A stretch of DNA of 64,000 bases, from the NCBI RefSeq assembly GCF_003112775.1, contig NZ_BFCH01000018.1, positions 372,001-436,000 on the forward strand, in the 5' to 3' direction. A program made the translations under genes and the position numbers. The notes below the pieces were generated by a model, which did not search any database, was not told the DNA's origin, and worked only from the letters and a program-made list of their open reading frames with translations. Of the stretch, positions 29,710-38,910 are shown in pieces; positions within the stretch are counted from its first letter, which is position 1; every line of letters starts with the position of its first letter. This DNA comes from Mycobacterium montefiorense (GTDB taxonomy: Bacteria; Actinomycetota; Actinomycetes; Mycobacteriales; Mycobacteriaceae).

Positions 29710-31887
29710 CTACCACCAGCCGGTGGCAGCCGCGATCTGGCGGCCCAGCTCGTCGGCCATGGTCCGCATGTACGTGGGCGTCAGGTGATGAGCACCGTGG
29801 TAGATCAGCACATTTCCTTCGACTGGACGGCAAACATCAGTGCGGCAGATGGCATCTGACATATCGAGCACCTTGAGCGCCGGGAACTGCTCGACGAAGT
29901 CGAGGGTTTGGTTGTAATCGGACAGCAAGTCGGAACGCTTGATCGCGCACGACGTGGCGTTGCCGCCCTTTTTGGCCAGGCAATCCGCGGGGTCGAACGG
30001 CTGGCCGTCCTTGACCAGCCAGGGCGTGTCGCGCATGCCGAGGATCGGAATGTTGTTGTCGGACAACGTCTGCCAGATCCCGATGTAGGTCGCTGGCATC
30101 ACGTCACCCGACTTGATATTCCATGGCCGCGTTGTTGTGGTGAACACGTAATCGGGCCGGTCGGCGACCAGCTTGTCCATCGTTGTTCGTACCCACTCGC
30201 GGCACTGTGGGTAGGGCGCGTTGTTGCCCATGATCAGCGGGACTTGCTCGGTGGACAACGGGCAGCCCATTTTGAGATATGTCACAACTTTGAATTGATG
30301 CGCGTGGCCGAGCAGATCCAGCGCCGGCAGCCAGTGTTCGGCGTGCGAGCCGCCGGCCAGTGCGATGGTCCGGGTGGCGGCGAGGTCGCCGTAGATGCAG
30401 TTGACCACTGCCGGGTTGACGAAGTCACTGATGCAGCCATCATGTGTCGAGACCGGCAGGTCGTCCTTCACCTCTAGGACGCTGGGTCGCATCGGCAGCG
30501 TCGGCACCCGCACGTGTTCGGTCAGGGCGCGGGCACCGGGATAGTCCTGCGGGTTGAGTACGGACAGTCCTTTGCCGGCGGCCCGCAAGACCGTCACGTG
30601 CTGACGCCAGGTGAACGAGGTCGCGGTCAGTGTGACGCCCAGCAGCACGACTGCGGTGCCCAGCGCCATCGTCGGCCGGCGCAACCCCGACCACCAGGGC
30701 AGCTCCGCGGCGGCCGTTGCCGGTGCAGATCGCTGAGGTGCCCGGTAGCGCAGCGGATCCTCGACGAGCTGGGTGGTCAGGTACGCGAGCACCCCGGAGA
30801 CCAGCAGCACCCCCGCGCCTTCGACGAAGTTCACGTGCTTGTGGCCGGTGTAGGACAGCCAGAAGATGAGCAGCGGCCAGTGCCACAGGTACAGCGAGTA
30901 CGCGATGGCGCCCAGCTCGACCAGGGGCCGGGTGGCCAGCAGCCGATTGGGCAGCGGCATCCGGCCGTCGGTGTCGGGGTCGCCCTGCAGGTTGGCGCCG
31001 GCGAGGATCATCAGCATGGTGGCCCCGACGGGCACCAGCGCCCAGGGGCCGGGAAATTCGTCGACGCCGTCGATCAGCGCGCCGCAGGACACGATCGCTG
31101 CCAGCGCGACGGCGGCGACGGTGCTGCGCAGCCACATCGGCCAGCGGATGTAGACCACGACCGCACCGACGAGCACGCCCAGCAGCAACTCCCAGCCGCG
31201 CGCGAAGCTGTCGTAATAGGCGATCGACTGGTCATCGATGTGGGCGAAGATCGCGTAGCCGAACGAGGCCACCGTCAGGATGCTCAGCAGCACCAAGAAC
31301 AGGGTGCGCAGCTGAGTCTTGAGCGGGCGCCGGAACAGCACCGTGCAGCCGGCGATCAGCAAAAGGAAGGTGACATAGAACTGCCCCTGCACCGACATCG
31401 ACCAGATGTGCTGCAACGGGCTGACGGCTTCGCCCGCCCGCAGGTAGTCCGACGCGGTGTTGGCCAGCTCCCAGTTCTGGTAGTAGCCGAGGCTGGCCAG
31501 GCTCTGGTCGGCGAAGGTCTCCCAGCGCGTTTGCGGTTGCACCAGGATGGTGAGCACCGCACACCCGGCCAGCACCACGACCAGAGCGGGAACCAGACGG
31601 CGAATCAGCCGGATCACTTCTGCTACGGGCGACAGCGACACAGTCGGGTTGAGCGCGGCGCGCAGGACCTTACCGCCGAAGAAGAACCCGGACAGCGCCA
31701 GAAACACGTCCACACCGCCGGAGACCCGGCCAAACCAGATGTGGAACACGGCGACCAGCGCGATCGCGATCCCGCGCAAGCCGTCGAGATCGAAGCGATA
31801 GAAGCCCGCAGATCCCGTGGTGAGCGCGCCGGTAGCGCCAGGTTTCGCCGTGGCGGCTGGCGGCGGATGCGGTGACGTGGTCTGCAT
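29710..31887 (-). CDS. OafA-type membrane acyltransferase with SGNH domain (Rv1565c-like)
   Basis: 725 aa. The N-terminal ~400 residues form an acyltransferase-3 domain with DLDGLRGIAIALVAVFHIWFG (catalytic His) and GGVDVFLALSGFFFGGKVL, and about ten membrane segments. The C-terminal ~300 residues form an SGNH hydrolase-like domain: IALAGGSHAEHWLPAL is block I and HGAHHLT near the C-terminus is the block V region, where the expected Asp is not obvious. Such proteins O-acetylate cell-envelope glycans or lipids. The ATG at 31887 is chosen because the longer frame would run into the terminator hairpin. Confidence 0.9.
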   Translation of the reverse strand: MQTTSPHPPPAATAKPGATGALTTGSAGFYRFDLDGLRGIAIALVAVFHIWFGRVSGGVDVFLALSGFFFGGKVLRAALNPTVSLSPVAEVIRLIRRLVPALVVVLAGCAVLTILVQPQTRWETFADQSLASLGYYQNWELANTASDYLRAGEAVSPLQHIWSMSVQGQFYVTFLLLIAGCTVLFRRPLKTQLRTLFLVLLSILTVASFGYAIFAHIDDQSIAYYDSFARGWELLLGVLVGAVVVYIRWPMWLRSTVAAVALAAIVSCGALIDGVDEFPGPWALVPVGATMLMILAGANLQGDPDTDGRMPLPNRLLATRPLVELGAIAYSLYLWHWPLLIFWLSYTGHKHVNFVEGAGVLLVSGVLAYLTTQLVEDPLRYRAPQRSAPATAAAELPWWSGLRRPTMALGTAVVLLGVTLTATSFTWRQHVTVLRAAGKGLSVLNPQDYPGARALTEHVRVPTLPMRPSVLEVKDDLPVSTHDGCISDFVNPAVVNCIYGDLAATRTIALAGGSHAEHWLPALDLLGHAHQFKVVTYLKMGCPLSTEQVPLIMGNNAPYPQCREWVRTTMDKLVADRPDYVFTTTTRPWNIKSGDVMPATYIGIWQTLSDNNIPILGMRDTPWLVKDGQPFDPADCLAKKGGNATSCAIKRSDLLSDYNQTLDFVEQFPALKVLDMSDAICRTDVCRPVEGNVLIYHGAHHLTPTYMRTMADELGRQIAAATGWW

Positions 31888-31906
31888 GATCACCGTTAAC
31901 TTACCC

Positions 31907-31974
31907 AAAAACGCCACCTGCTCTTGAGCGCTCACCTCGCGGCGATGCTGCTCAGCGGAGCAAGTGGCGTTTTT
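31907..31974. terminator. Terminator-like hairpin downstream of ripD
   Basis: The left arm at 31907-31923 (AAAAACGCCACCTGCTC) pairs with the right arm at 31958-31974 (GAGCAAGTGGCGTTTTT) with one mismatch, 16 of 17. The arms end in A5/T5 tracts, so it could terminate in both directions. The loop is about 34 nt. It sits between the ripD stop and the acyltransferase start. Confidence 0.7.
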
Positions 31975-31990
31975 CCAGCGGTCGCGAAAC

Positions 31991-32647
31991 CTACCGGCCG
32001 AAACCCGTCGGGGCCGGCTGCAGGAGCGACTGCAGCGACGGCAACTGCGGAATTGGAGCCGGTTGCGCGGGCGTCACCTGTTGCACCGGCGCCTGTTGGG
32101 GCGGCAGTTGCTGCAAAGGCGCTTGCTGCAGCGGAGCCTGCTGCAGCGGTGCCCCGATAACCCGAACGAGGTACGGCGTCATGCCGTTGACGCGCACCGG
32201 TGACACCTGCACGACATCGCCCACCTCGAGCATCTGGTTGTTGCCCAGGTACATCGCGACGCTTTGCGTGCCGTCGGGACCGTAGAAGAGCATGTCGCCC
32301 TTCTGCGCTTGCTGCGGCAGTACCTTCTGGCCGGCCCGGTAGATCGCGCCGGACGAACGCGGCAGCCTGATGCCCGCGCCGGCGTAGGCGTACTGCATCA
32401 GGCCCGAGGCGTCGAAGCCGACGGTGTTGATGCCGGTGCCGGTGCCGCGGGAGGGGCCGGTGATGCCGCCCCCGGCCCACGAGAACGGCACGCCGCGCTG
32501 CGAAAGACCACGCATGACGACGACGTCGGTGGCCTGCTGGTAGTCGGTGGCCCGCACGCTGGGGTCGGCGGCGGCGATCACCGGGGTGGCGGCCATCGGC
32601 GCCGCCAGCATGGCGAGGCCGATGGCAAACGAATAGATGCGCTTCAT
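31991..32647 (-). CDS. ripD: NlpC/P60-like protein RipD, catalytically dead
   Basis: 218 aa secreted protein: signal peptide MKRIYSFAIGLAMLAAPMAA, NlpC/P60 fold (residues ~35-165), then a tail of PLQQA-type pentapeptide repeats (residues ~167-200). The nucleophile Cys position reads GFDASGL (Cys to Ala) and the His position reads QSVAMYLGN (His to Ser), the same losses described for M. tuberculosis RipD (Rv1566c), which binds peptidoglycan without cleaving it. The hairpin-bound ribosome site lies 2 nt upstream of the ATG. Confidence 0.92.
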   Translation of the reverse strand: MKRIYSFAIGLAMLAAPMAATPVIAAADPSVRATDYQQATDVVVMRGLSQRGVPFSWAGGGITGPSRGTGTGINTVGFDASGLMQYAYAGAGIRLPRSSGAIYRAGQKVLPQQAQKGDMLFYGPDGTQSVAMYLGNNQMLEVGDVVQVSPVRVNGMTPYLVRVIGAPLQQAPLQQAPLQQLPPQQAPVQQVTPAQPAPIPQLPSLQSLLQPAPTGFGR

Positions 32648-32982
32648 TGGAGTTCCAACCTTCCTGAACTCGGTCGGGATAAGGCCTTCGCGCGGTGGCG
32701 CGTTGGCGGCCGTTCGATGACTCGCGCAGACCCCTTCGTTGGGATCGAACGCCGCCTCCTTGCGGGGACGTGAATCAGTCGGTTCACCCGGTGAGTCACA
32801 CCAGTCACTACAGACACTTTTACAACAGAACTCACACCCGGAAAATAGCTGGTAAGCTCGATGAAAGATTTTTTGTCGGACCGTGACCGGAAGGTGACCG
32901 CCGAGCTCAAATCTTTATCGGCGGTTGTGATTTTGGTCTCACGCCGGTGCGTGATCGTAACGGCCGAACGACCCCGTTCGAA
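32648..32982 (-). promoter_or_regulatory. 335-nt gene-free stretch: structured 5' leader of ripD
   Basis: Read on the minus strand it holds three elements. A -10-like TATTTT (32847-32842) would start the transcript near 32835. A long hairpin at 32756-32705 pairs GGCGGCGTTCGAT with ATCGAACGGCCGCC (one bulge). A second hairpin at 32671-32650 has arms GAGTTC and GAACTC, exposing AGGAAGG, the ribosome-binding sequence, in its 10-nt loop just before the start codon. The GGGTGAA word upstream recalls c-di-AMP (ydaO) riboswitches found before some actinobacterial cell-wall hydrolases, but the full consensus was not found. Confidence 0.5.
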
Positions 32983-33477
32983 TCAGTGCCAATACCGCGA
33001 GCTGAAGACGGTGAGCGAATCGCCGATCACGGAACTCACCATGATGATCGCCAGCGACAGCACCGGCCAGAAGGACATGTACCAGCCCTTTAGCAGGGAA
33101 ACGAACGGTCCGATCCCCGCCGCCGCGATCGCCGCACCGATACCGCCCCAGGCCACCGGGTAGATGTACACGTCGATTCCGAAGGGCACCAGTCCACACG
33201 ATTCGTCCGAACACACCTCGTGCAGGAAGCCGTAGAGCCTGGTCGGCCAGGTTGTCGCCGTGGCCAGGATGACGAGCAGCGTCACCAGTGTCAGCGTGGC
33301 GATCAGGTCCCAGGGCGCCACCCGAAGGCGAATGACATGTGATTTCTGTTCGTCAGAATCGTTGGTGCCGTATGGCATTGGCTGAAAATTGGCCGGGTCG
33401 CCGGACTGCTGAGCCCTCGGCGGGGACCCGGCGCCCTCGCCGCGGTGCGAGTCTTCGAACGGGAACGGCAACGCCAT
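32983..33477 (-). CDS. Small polytopic membrane protein (Rv1567c-like)
   Basis: 164 aa. A Gly/Pro-rich cytosolic N-terminus (to about residue 55) is followed by three hydrophobic spans: LIATLTLVTLLVILATA, VYIYPVAWGGIGAAIAAAGIGPFV, and FWPVLSLAIIMVSSVIGDSL. Two cysteines (EVCSDESCGL) lie between the first two spans, probably outside, and could pair. No catalytic motif. Divergent from bioA with a 62-nt gap. Named by synteny only. Confidence 0.75.
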   Translation of the reverse strand: MALPFPFEDSHRGEGAGSPPRAQQSGDPANFQPMPYGTNDSDEQKSHVIRLRVAPWDLIATLTLVTLLVILATATTWPTRLYGFLHEVCSDESCGLVPFGIDVYIYPVAWGGIGAAIAAAGIGPFVSLLKGWYMSFWPVLSLAIIMVSSVIGDSLTVFSSRYWH

Positions 33478-33525
33478 GCCGATAGATGCTCCCCGATGGC
33501 TGGGTTTTGTGCGACCCGGCTGCTT

Positions 33526-33531
33526 TACTCT
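33526..33531 (+). promoter_or_regulatory. -10 box for leaderless bioA
   Basis: TACTCT is separated by 8 nt from the ATG at 33540. There is no Shine-Dalgarno sequence. The spacing matches mycobacterial leaderless promoters and argues against the in-frame start at 33486. Confidence 0.6.
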
Positions 33532-33539
33532 CGGTTGCT

Positions 33540-34856
33540 ATGCCTGCGGCGACATCCGGGTTGACGCCCGAGCACATCAGCGCGATCGACGCCACGCACG
33601 TGTGGCATCCGTACAGCACCATCGGCAGTGAATCCGTCGCCCCCGTGGTGGCCGTGGGTGCCCGCGGCGCCTGGTTGACGCTGGTCAGGGATCGTGAGCG
33701 GGTCGAGGTGCTGGACGCGATGAGTTCCTGGTGGACCGCGATCCACGGTCACGGCCACCCGGTGCTGGACGCGGCGCTGACGACCCAGCTGGGCACGATG
33801 AATCACGTCATGTTCGGCGGGCTGACCCACGAACCGGCGGCCCGGCTGGCACAGCTGCTGGTGGAGATCACGCCGGCCGGTCTGGAAACGGTGTTTTTCA
33901 GCGATTCCGGGTCCGTGTCGGTGGAGGTCGCGGTGAAGATGGCGCTGCAGTACTGGCGCAGCCGCGACCTGCCCGGCAAACACCGGCTGATGACCTGGCG
34001 GGGCGGTTACCACGGCGACACATTCACGCCGATGAGTGTCTGCGACCCCGACGGCGGCATGCATTCGCTGTGGGCCGACATCCTGGTCCGGCAGGTCTTC
34101 GCGCCACAGGTACCCAGTGACTACGACGCGGCCTACAGCGCGGCCTTCGAGCAGCAACTCGCGGGGCACGCGGCCGAGCTGGCGGCCGTCGTCGTCGAAC
34201 CCGTCGTCCAGGGCGCCGGCGGCATGCGCTTCCACGATCCGCGCTACCTGCGCGACCTGCGCGACATCTGCAGCCGGCACGACGTGCTGCTGATTTTCGA
34301 CGAAATCGCCACCGGATTCGGCCGCACCGGGGAGTTGTTCGCCGCCGATCACGCCGGTGTCAGCCCGGACATCATGTGCGTTGGCAAGGCGCTGACCGGC
34401 GGATACCTCAGCCTCGCCGCCACGTTGTGCACCACCGACATCGCACACACCATCAGCGCCGGTGAGGCCGGCGCGCTGATGCACGGCCCCACCTTCATGG
34501 CCAATCCGCTGGCCTGTGCGGTGTCGGTGGCCAGTGTCGAAGTGCTGCTGGCCACCGACTGGCGGTCGCGGGTCGCCGAGATCGCGGCCGGGCTTGCGCG
34601 GGGACTCGAGCCGGCGCGAGCTCTCCCCGGCGTGGCCGACGTGCGCGTGCGCGGCGCCATCGGCGTCATCGAATGCACTGCACCTGTCGACTTGGCCGTG
34701 GCCACCCCGGCGGCGCTGGACCACGGCATCTGGCTGCGCCCGTTCCGTAACCTGATCTACGCGATGCCGCCCTACATCTGCGGGCCTGAGGACATCGCGC
34801 GGATCACCTCGGCGATGGTCGAGGTCAGCCGGCTCGTCGGCTCTCGTAGTCTCTAA
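33540..34856 (+). CDS. bioA: Adenosylmethionine-8-amino-7-oxononanoate aminotransferase
   Basis: PLP enzyme making 7,8-diaminopelargonate from KAPA with SAM as amino donor. 438 aa, one more than I recall for M. tuberculosis BioA. Blocks: [61 protein letters not shown] and the PLP lysine in [16 protein letters not shown]. First gene of bioA-bioF-bioD-Rv1571; bioF starts 4 nt after its stop. Confidence 0.97.
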   Translation: MPAATSGLTPEHISAIDATHVWHPYSTIGSESVAPVVAVGARGAWLTLVRDRERVEVLDAMSSWWTAIHGHGHPVLDAALTTQLGTMNHVMFGGLTHEPAARLAQLLVEITPAGLETVFFSDSGSVSVEVAVKMALQYWRSRDLPGKHRLMTWRGGYHGDTFTPMSVCDPDGGMHSLWADILVRQVFAPQVPSDYDAAYSAAFEQQLAGHAAELAAVVVEPVVQGAGGMRFHDPRYLRDLRDICSRHDVLLIFDEIATGFGRTGELFAADHAGVSPDIMCVGKALTGGYLSLAATLCTTDIAHTISAGEAGALMHGPTFMANPLACAVSVASVEVLLATDWRSRVAEIAAGLARGLEPARALPGVADVRVRGAIGVIECTAPVDLAVATPAALDHGIWLRPFRNLIYAMPPYICGPEDIARITSAMVEVSRLVGSRSL

Positions 34857-34860
34857 GGCG

Positions 34861-36009
34861 ATGAAGGCACCGATCGAGGTTTCCCCGCTCGCCTGGCTGG
34901 AGCCTGTCGAACGGCAGCGCCGGCAGGCCGCGCTGCGTCGCTCACTGCGGCCGCGCCCGGCGGTCGCCACCGAGCTGGACCTCGCCTCCAACGACTACCT
35001 GGGACTGTCCCAGCATCCGGACGTGATCGATGGCGGCGTCGCGGCGCTGCGCATTTGGGGAGCCGGGGCGACCGGCTCGCGCCTGGTCACCGGCGATACC
35101 GAACTGCACCAGCAATTCGAGGCCGAGCTGGCCGACTATGTCGGCGCCCCGGCGGCGTTGCTGTTCTCCTCGGGATACCTGGCCAACCTCGGCGCGGTCG
35201 TCGGGCTCTCGGGCCCCGGTTCGCTGCTGGTCTCCGACGCGCATTCGCATGCCTCGTTGGTGGATGCCTGCCGGCTGTCGCGGGCCCGGGTGGCGGTGAC
35301 GCCGCACCGCGACGTCGACGCGGTCGATGCGGCGCTGAGATCGCGCGACGAGGAGCGGGCCGTCGTCATCACCGACTCGGTGTTCAGCGCCGACGGCGCA
35401 CTGGCCCCGCTGGGAGACCTGCACGATGTCTGCCGCCGCCACCGGGCGCTGCTGATCGTCGACGAGGCACACGGGCTCGGCGTGCGCGGGGAGGGCCGCG
35501 GGCTGCTGTACGAGCTGGGACTCGCCGGTGCGCCCGACGTGGTGATGACCACGACGCTGTCCAAGGCGCTCGGCAGCCAGGGCGGCGTGGTGCTGGGGCC
35601 GGCGCAGGTGCGGGCTCATCTGATCGATGCGGCCCGCCCGTTCATCTTCGACACCGGCCTGGCGCCGGCCGCCGTCGGCGCCGCGCTCGCCGCGCTCGAC
35701 GTGCTCCGAAGCGAGGTCTGGCGGCCCGCGGCGGTGCTGCGCAATGCCCGTGAACTCGCCCGTGTCTGCGATGTGCTCGAGGCGCCGCAGTCGGCGGTGG
35801 TGTCGGTGATTCTGGGCGAACCGGAGGTGGCGCTGGCCGCCGCGACCGCCTGCCTGGACGCGGGTGTGCGGGTGGGCTGTTTTCGGCCCCCCACCGTGGC
35901 CGCCGGGACATCGCGGCTGCGGCTCTCGGCGCGTGCCTCCCTGGACGCCGCCGAGTTGGATGTGGCGCGCCGCGTGCTGACCGACGTCCTGGCCGTGGCG
36001 CGCCGTTGA
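34861..36009 (+). CDS. bioF: 8-amino-7-oxononanoate synthase
   Basis: PLP alpha-oxoamine synthase condensing pimeloyl thioester with alanine to KAPA. 382 aa: [62 protein letters not shown] and the PLP lysine in [13 protein letters not shown]. The stop overlaps the bioD start. Corresponds to Rv1569 (bioF1). Confidence 0.97.
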   Translation: MKAPIEVSPLAWLEPVERQRRQAALRRSLRPRPAVATELDLASNDYLGLSQHPDVIDGGVAALRIWGAGATGSRLVTGDTELHQQFEAELADYVGAPAALLFSSGYLANLGAVVGLSGPGSLLVSDAHSHASLVDACRLSRARVAVTPHRDVDAVDAALRSRDEERAVVITDSVFSADGALAPLGDLHDVCRRHRALLIVDEAHGLGVRGEGRGLLYELGLAGAPDVVMTTTLSKALGSQGGVVLGPAQVRAHLIDAARPFIFDTGLAPAAVGAALAALDVLRSEVWRPAAVLRNARELARVCDVLEAPQSAVVSVILGEPEVALAAATACLDAGVRVGCFRPPTVAAGTSRLRLSARASLDAAELDVARRVLTDVLAVARR

Positions 36010-36686
36010 CTGTCCTGGTCGTCACGGGTACCGGCACGGGGGTTGGCAAGACGGTCGCCGTCGCCGCGCTGGCCGCTTACGCGCGTCAGGCGGGCATCGA
36101 CGTCGCGGTGTGCAAACCCGTTCAGACCGGCACCGACTCGGGCGACGACGATCTCGCCGAGGTGACCCGGCTGTCCGGGGTCACCGAGACCGCCGGGGTG
36201 GCTCGCTATCCGCAACCACTGGCGCCCGTGGCCGCGGCCGAGCAGGCCGGCGCGACGCTGCCCACCCGCGATCAAATGCTCGCGCGTATTCGCCACCTGG
36301 ATCGCGCGGGCAGGCTCACCCTGGTCGAGGGCGCCGGCGGGCTGCTGGTCGAAATCGCCGATGCCGGCGTCACCCTGCGTGATCTCGCGGCCGACCTGGG
36401 TGCTGCGGTGCTGGTCACCGTCACCGCGGAACTGGGCACCCTGAACCACACCGCGCTCACCGTGGAATCACTTGCTGGACAACATATTACATGTGCCGGG
36501 CTGGTAGTCGGCAGCTGGCCGCGACAGCCCGGATTGGTGCAGACCTCGAACCTGCCGGCCCTGGCCCGGCTGGCACCGGTGCGGGCCGCGCTGCCCGCCG
36601 GAGCCGCCGCGATGAGCGTCGACGACTTCGCTGCGATGAGCGCCGCGGCGTTCGACCCCGACTGGGTGAGGACGCTGGTCGGCTGA
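36006..36686 (+). CDS. bioD: Dethiobiotin synthetase
   Basis: ATP-dependent ureido-ring closure from diaminopelargonate and CO2. 226 aa, equal to M. tuberculosis BioD. N-terminal P-loop [30 protein letters not shown] and [11 protein letters not shown]. The start is TTG at 36006 within TTGA, overlapping the bioF stop, so it relies on translational coupling. Confidence 0.96.
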   Translation: MTVLVVTGTGTGVGKTVAVAALAAYARQAGIDVAVCKPVQTGTDSGDDDLAEVTRLSGVTETAGVARYPQPLAPVAAAEQAGATLPTRDQMLARIRHLDRAGRLTLVEGAGGLLVEIADAGVTLRDLAADLGAAVLVTVTAELGTLNHTALTVESLAGQHITCAGLVVGSWPRQPGLVQTSNLPALARLAPVRAALPAGAAAMSVDDFAAMSAAAFDPDWVRTLVG

Positions 36687-37189
36687 TGGTGCATTCGATC
36701 GAACTGGTCTTCGACCGCGACACCGAGGCCGCTGTCCGCCGGATCGCCGAAGAGCTGGCGGACGCCGGAATCAGCAGCCATGCCGCCAGCCGTCCACACG
36801 TCACACTGGCCGTCGCGGAAAGCATTTCGCCCGACGTCGACGAGCTGCTGCGTCCCGTCAGCCAACGGCTTGCACTGGGCGCACTGATCGGCGCGCCCGT
36901 GTTGTTCGGCCATAGCAACGCCGTGTTCGCCCGGCTGCTGGTGCCGAGCCAAGAGCTGCTGGCGCTGCACGCCGAGGTGCACCGGCTGTGTCGCCCGCAC
37001 TTGGCGCCAGCCCCGATGGCCAACAGCCTTCCCGGGCAGTGGACCGCACACGTCACGCTGGCGCGCCTCGTCGGTGAGGCCCAGCTGGGGCGGGCGCTGC
37101 GTATTGGCGGCCGTCGGGCGCAGCTGGAGGGTAGCTTTGCCGGCTTGCGCCGGTGGGACGGCAACGAGCGGGTCGAGCACCTGCTTTAG
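36686..37189 (+). CDS. 2H phosphoesterase superfamily protein (Rv1571-like)
   Basis: 167 aa with the two H-x-T-x motifs that define 2'-5' RNA ligase-like 2H phosphoesterases: RPHVTLAV (residue ~33) and TAHVTLARL (residue ~117). The ATG overlaps the bioD stop (ATGA), so it is the last gene of the bioAFD unit. No role in biotin synthesis is established; RNA or nucleotide processing is the family norm. It ends overlapping the convergent membrane-protein gene by 4 nt. Confidence 0.85.
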   Translation: MVHSIELVFDRDTEAAVRRIAEELADAGISSHAASRPHVTLAVAESISPDVDELLRPVSQRLALGALIGAPVLFGHSNAVFARLLVPSQELLALHAEVHRLCRPHLAPAPMANSLPGQWTAHVTLARLVGEAQLGRALRIGGRRAQLEGSFAGLRRWDGNERVEHLL

Positions 37190-38547
37190 CCGCCGAAGAG
37201 CAGGTACAAGCCGGTGAACGTGTAGCCGACCATCACCACCATCATGGTGAGTTGCCCGGTGAGCTGATGGCCGGCCGGCAGCAGCCGCAACGCCTTGTCG
37301 TGCGCCGCGATCACTGCGACGATGTGCCCGGTCACCACGCAGGCGACCTTGATGGTGGCCAGCACCGGCGGATGCTGGGACAGCAGGTAGGCCACCTGTA
37401 AATGCGCCAGTCCCAACAGATTCCAGCCATGACCGAGTGGATCGGCGAGCGCAATGACGGCCTGCTGTCCGCGCTCGACCAGATAAGACAGGTAGTGGGC
37501 GAAGATGTAGCCCACCACGATCGGGATCAGCGAGTGCGCCAGCTGGCCGGGTAGTGCGCGACGCTGCTCGCGGTCCAGCCCGCCGGTTGCCCGCGCGGCC
37601 AGCGAAAAGGTCAGTGCGACACACGAAATAAAGACCAGCAACCCGACCGTCTTCAGCTCTGACGACGACAGGGTGACCGGCATGCTGTGCGTCGGCCGCG
37701 AAACCCTGTCGGCGAAGTTGCGCCAGGTCGGTGACGACGAGTAGCTGTCGAACGCCGTCGACCCGAGCAGCACCGCCAGCATCGCGACCACTCCGGGCCG
37801 CACGGGCAGCGACGGCAGATGATCGAACGGGTTGCCGACAACGATCTGCCCGGTCGTCGTCGACCGGCGAAACGGGGACAGCCGCGACACCGCCATGCTG
37901 TACACGCCGAACGGGTCGGCCCTGGCCAGCCAGCGCTGCCCGCACAGCAACGCCCCGACCAGTAACACCACCGCGTACGCCAGCAGCCAAGCCCGCACCC
38001 AGGGCAGCGACGCGGAGTTCGGGCTCGCCAGTTCCAGCCAGACGAACGCGAACAGCCCCACCGCGGCCGGGCGGTATCCCCAGCTTTCCGGGCAGGAGAG
38101 CCGCGGCCGGCTCAGCCGTTCCGGTAGCGCACGCCGCAGCAGCAGGTACACCGTGCGCATCGGTGAGATCGCTCGCCAGACCGGCCCGACCGCCAGCGAC
38201 AGCGCGACCAGCCCGACCCACAGCAGCACATAGAACGCCCCGAGCAGACCGTTGGCTTGCGTTTGCGGACCAAAGACCCCGGCCAGCACCGCCCACACCG
38301 CGAAAGCCAGGGCCACGGCCGCCGCCGTCCAGCGCGTCGCGCGCGCGTCGACCAGCGTCGTCACCCACACCGGCAGCGGGTGGCCGGGCGCATCCGGATC
38401 GAACCGCGGTCGCCGCCAGGCGAAGGCGACCAAAGCGAACGTAAACGTCAGCGCCCACGCCGCACCGACCATCGCGTACAGGTAGGGCACCGGAAGATCG
38501 CCCGACCCGCCCAGGCCATGTGCCAGCAGCACAGGATCGGCCGTCAC
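37186..38547 (-). CDS. Polytopic membrane protein of unknown function (fenitrothion-hydrolase-like label)
   Basis: 453 aa, about ten to eleven membrane spans, beginning LAHGLGGSGDLPVPYLYA, a motif I associate with actinobacterial membrane proteins often auto-labelled fenitrothion hydrolase. That label is not supported by any catalytic motif I can see. The C-terminal half contains GYIFAHYLSYLVERGQQA and LLGLAHLQVAYLL with conserved-looking His residues in membrane segments. GTG start overlaps the lipoprotein stop by 4 nt, so the two are translationally coupled. Last gene of the four-gene minus-strand unit. Confidence 0.8.
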   Translation of the reverse strand: MTADPVLLAHGLGGSGDLPVPYLYAMVGAAWALTFTFALVAFAWRRPRFDPDAPGHPLPVWVTTLVDARATRWTAAAVALAFAVWAVLAGVFGPQTQANGLLGAFYVLLWVGLVALSLAVGPVWRAISPMRTVYLLLRRALPERLSRPRLSCPESWGYRPAAVGLFAFVWLELASPNSASLPWVRAWLLAYAVVLLVGALLCGQRWLARADPFGVYSMAVSRLSPFRRSTTTGQIVVGNPFDHLPSLPVRPGVVAMLAVLLGSTAFDSYSSSPTWRNFADRVSRPTHSMPVTLSSSELKTVGLLVFISCVALTFSLAARATGGLDREQRRALPGQLAHSLIPIVVGYIFAHYLSYLVERGQQAVIALADPLGHGWNLLGLAHLQVAYLLSQHPPVLATIKVACVVTGHIVAVIAAHDKALRLLPAGHQLTGQLTMMVVMVGYTFTGLYLLFGG

Positions 38548-38906
38548 GGTTGGACTTGAATCGTCGCTATCGTGCGGTCCAGGTGATGGAGTTCCACCTC
38601 GACGTTGCCGGGGACGTCGACGCTGAAGTGGAAGACTTGATCGGGCGCGGCCGCGAGCTGGAATTTGTGATCGGGCACCGAGTGCACATGCAGCTCATCG
38701 GTGGCGTCACTGGCGACGTGCAGGGTGATGTCCTGTTTGACCTTCGCCTGCAGCCTCGCATTCGTCGGAGTGACCTGGCCGTGGGAAATGGTGACGTCGA
38801 TGTTCAACGGTCCGGCCGTGCCCTGACCCGGCGAACCACCACAGCCGATCACAGCACACATCAGCACCATCACCCACGCTGCAAACAGCCTGCTGCGCAA
38901 CGTCAT
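38544..38906 (-). CDS. His-rich cupredoxin-like lipoprotein
   Basis: 120 aa from the ATG at 38906, 4 nt after the upstream gene's stop. Signal peptide with lipobox AVIGC (Cys22). The mature part is all-beta in look: IDVTISHGQV, DITLHVASDATDELHVHSV, and VFHFSVDVPGNVEVELHHLD, as in cupredoxin-fold domains. His73, His75, His80, His107 and His108 could bind a metal such as copper; a Cys ligand of type-1 copper is missing. I infer a surface-anchored metal-binding partner of the membrane proteins on both sides. Confidence 0.78.
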   Translation of the reverse strand: MTLRSRLFAAWVMVLMCAVIGCGGSPGQGTAGPLNIDVTISHGQVTPTNARLQAKVKQDITLHVASDATDELHVHSVPDHKFQLAAAPDQVFHFSVDVPGNVEVELHHLDRTIATIQVQP

Positions 38907-38910
38907 TGAC

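Noticed and set aside
32705..32982. c-di-AMP (ydaO) riboswitch upstream of ripD
   Set aside because: Only a GGGTGAA word and general stems fit; the AATCC and conserved CAGCTAACC blocks were not found. Kept as a question, not as a call.
36272..38458. 728-codon open frame on the minus strand across bioD, Rv1571 and the membrane gene
   Set aside because: It is a GC-rich antisense shadow: it lacks domains, is Arg/Ala-rich and overlaps three well-supported genes.
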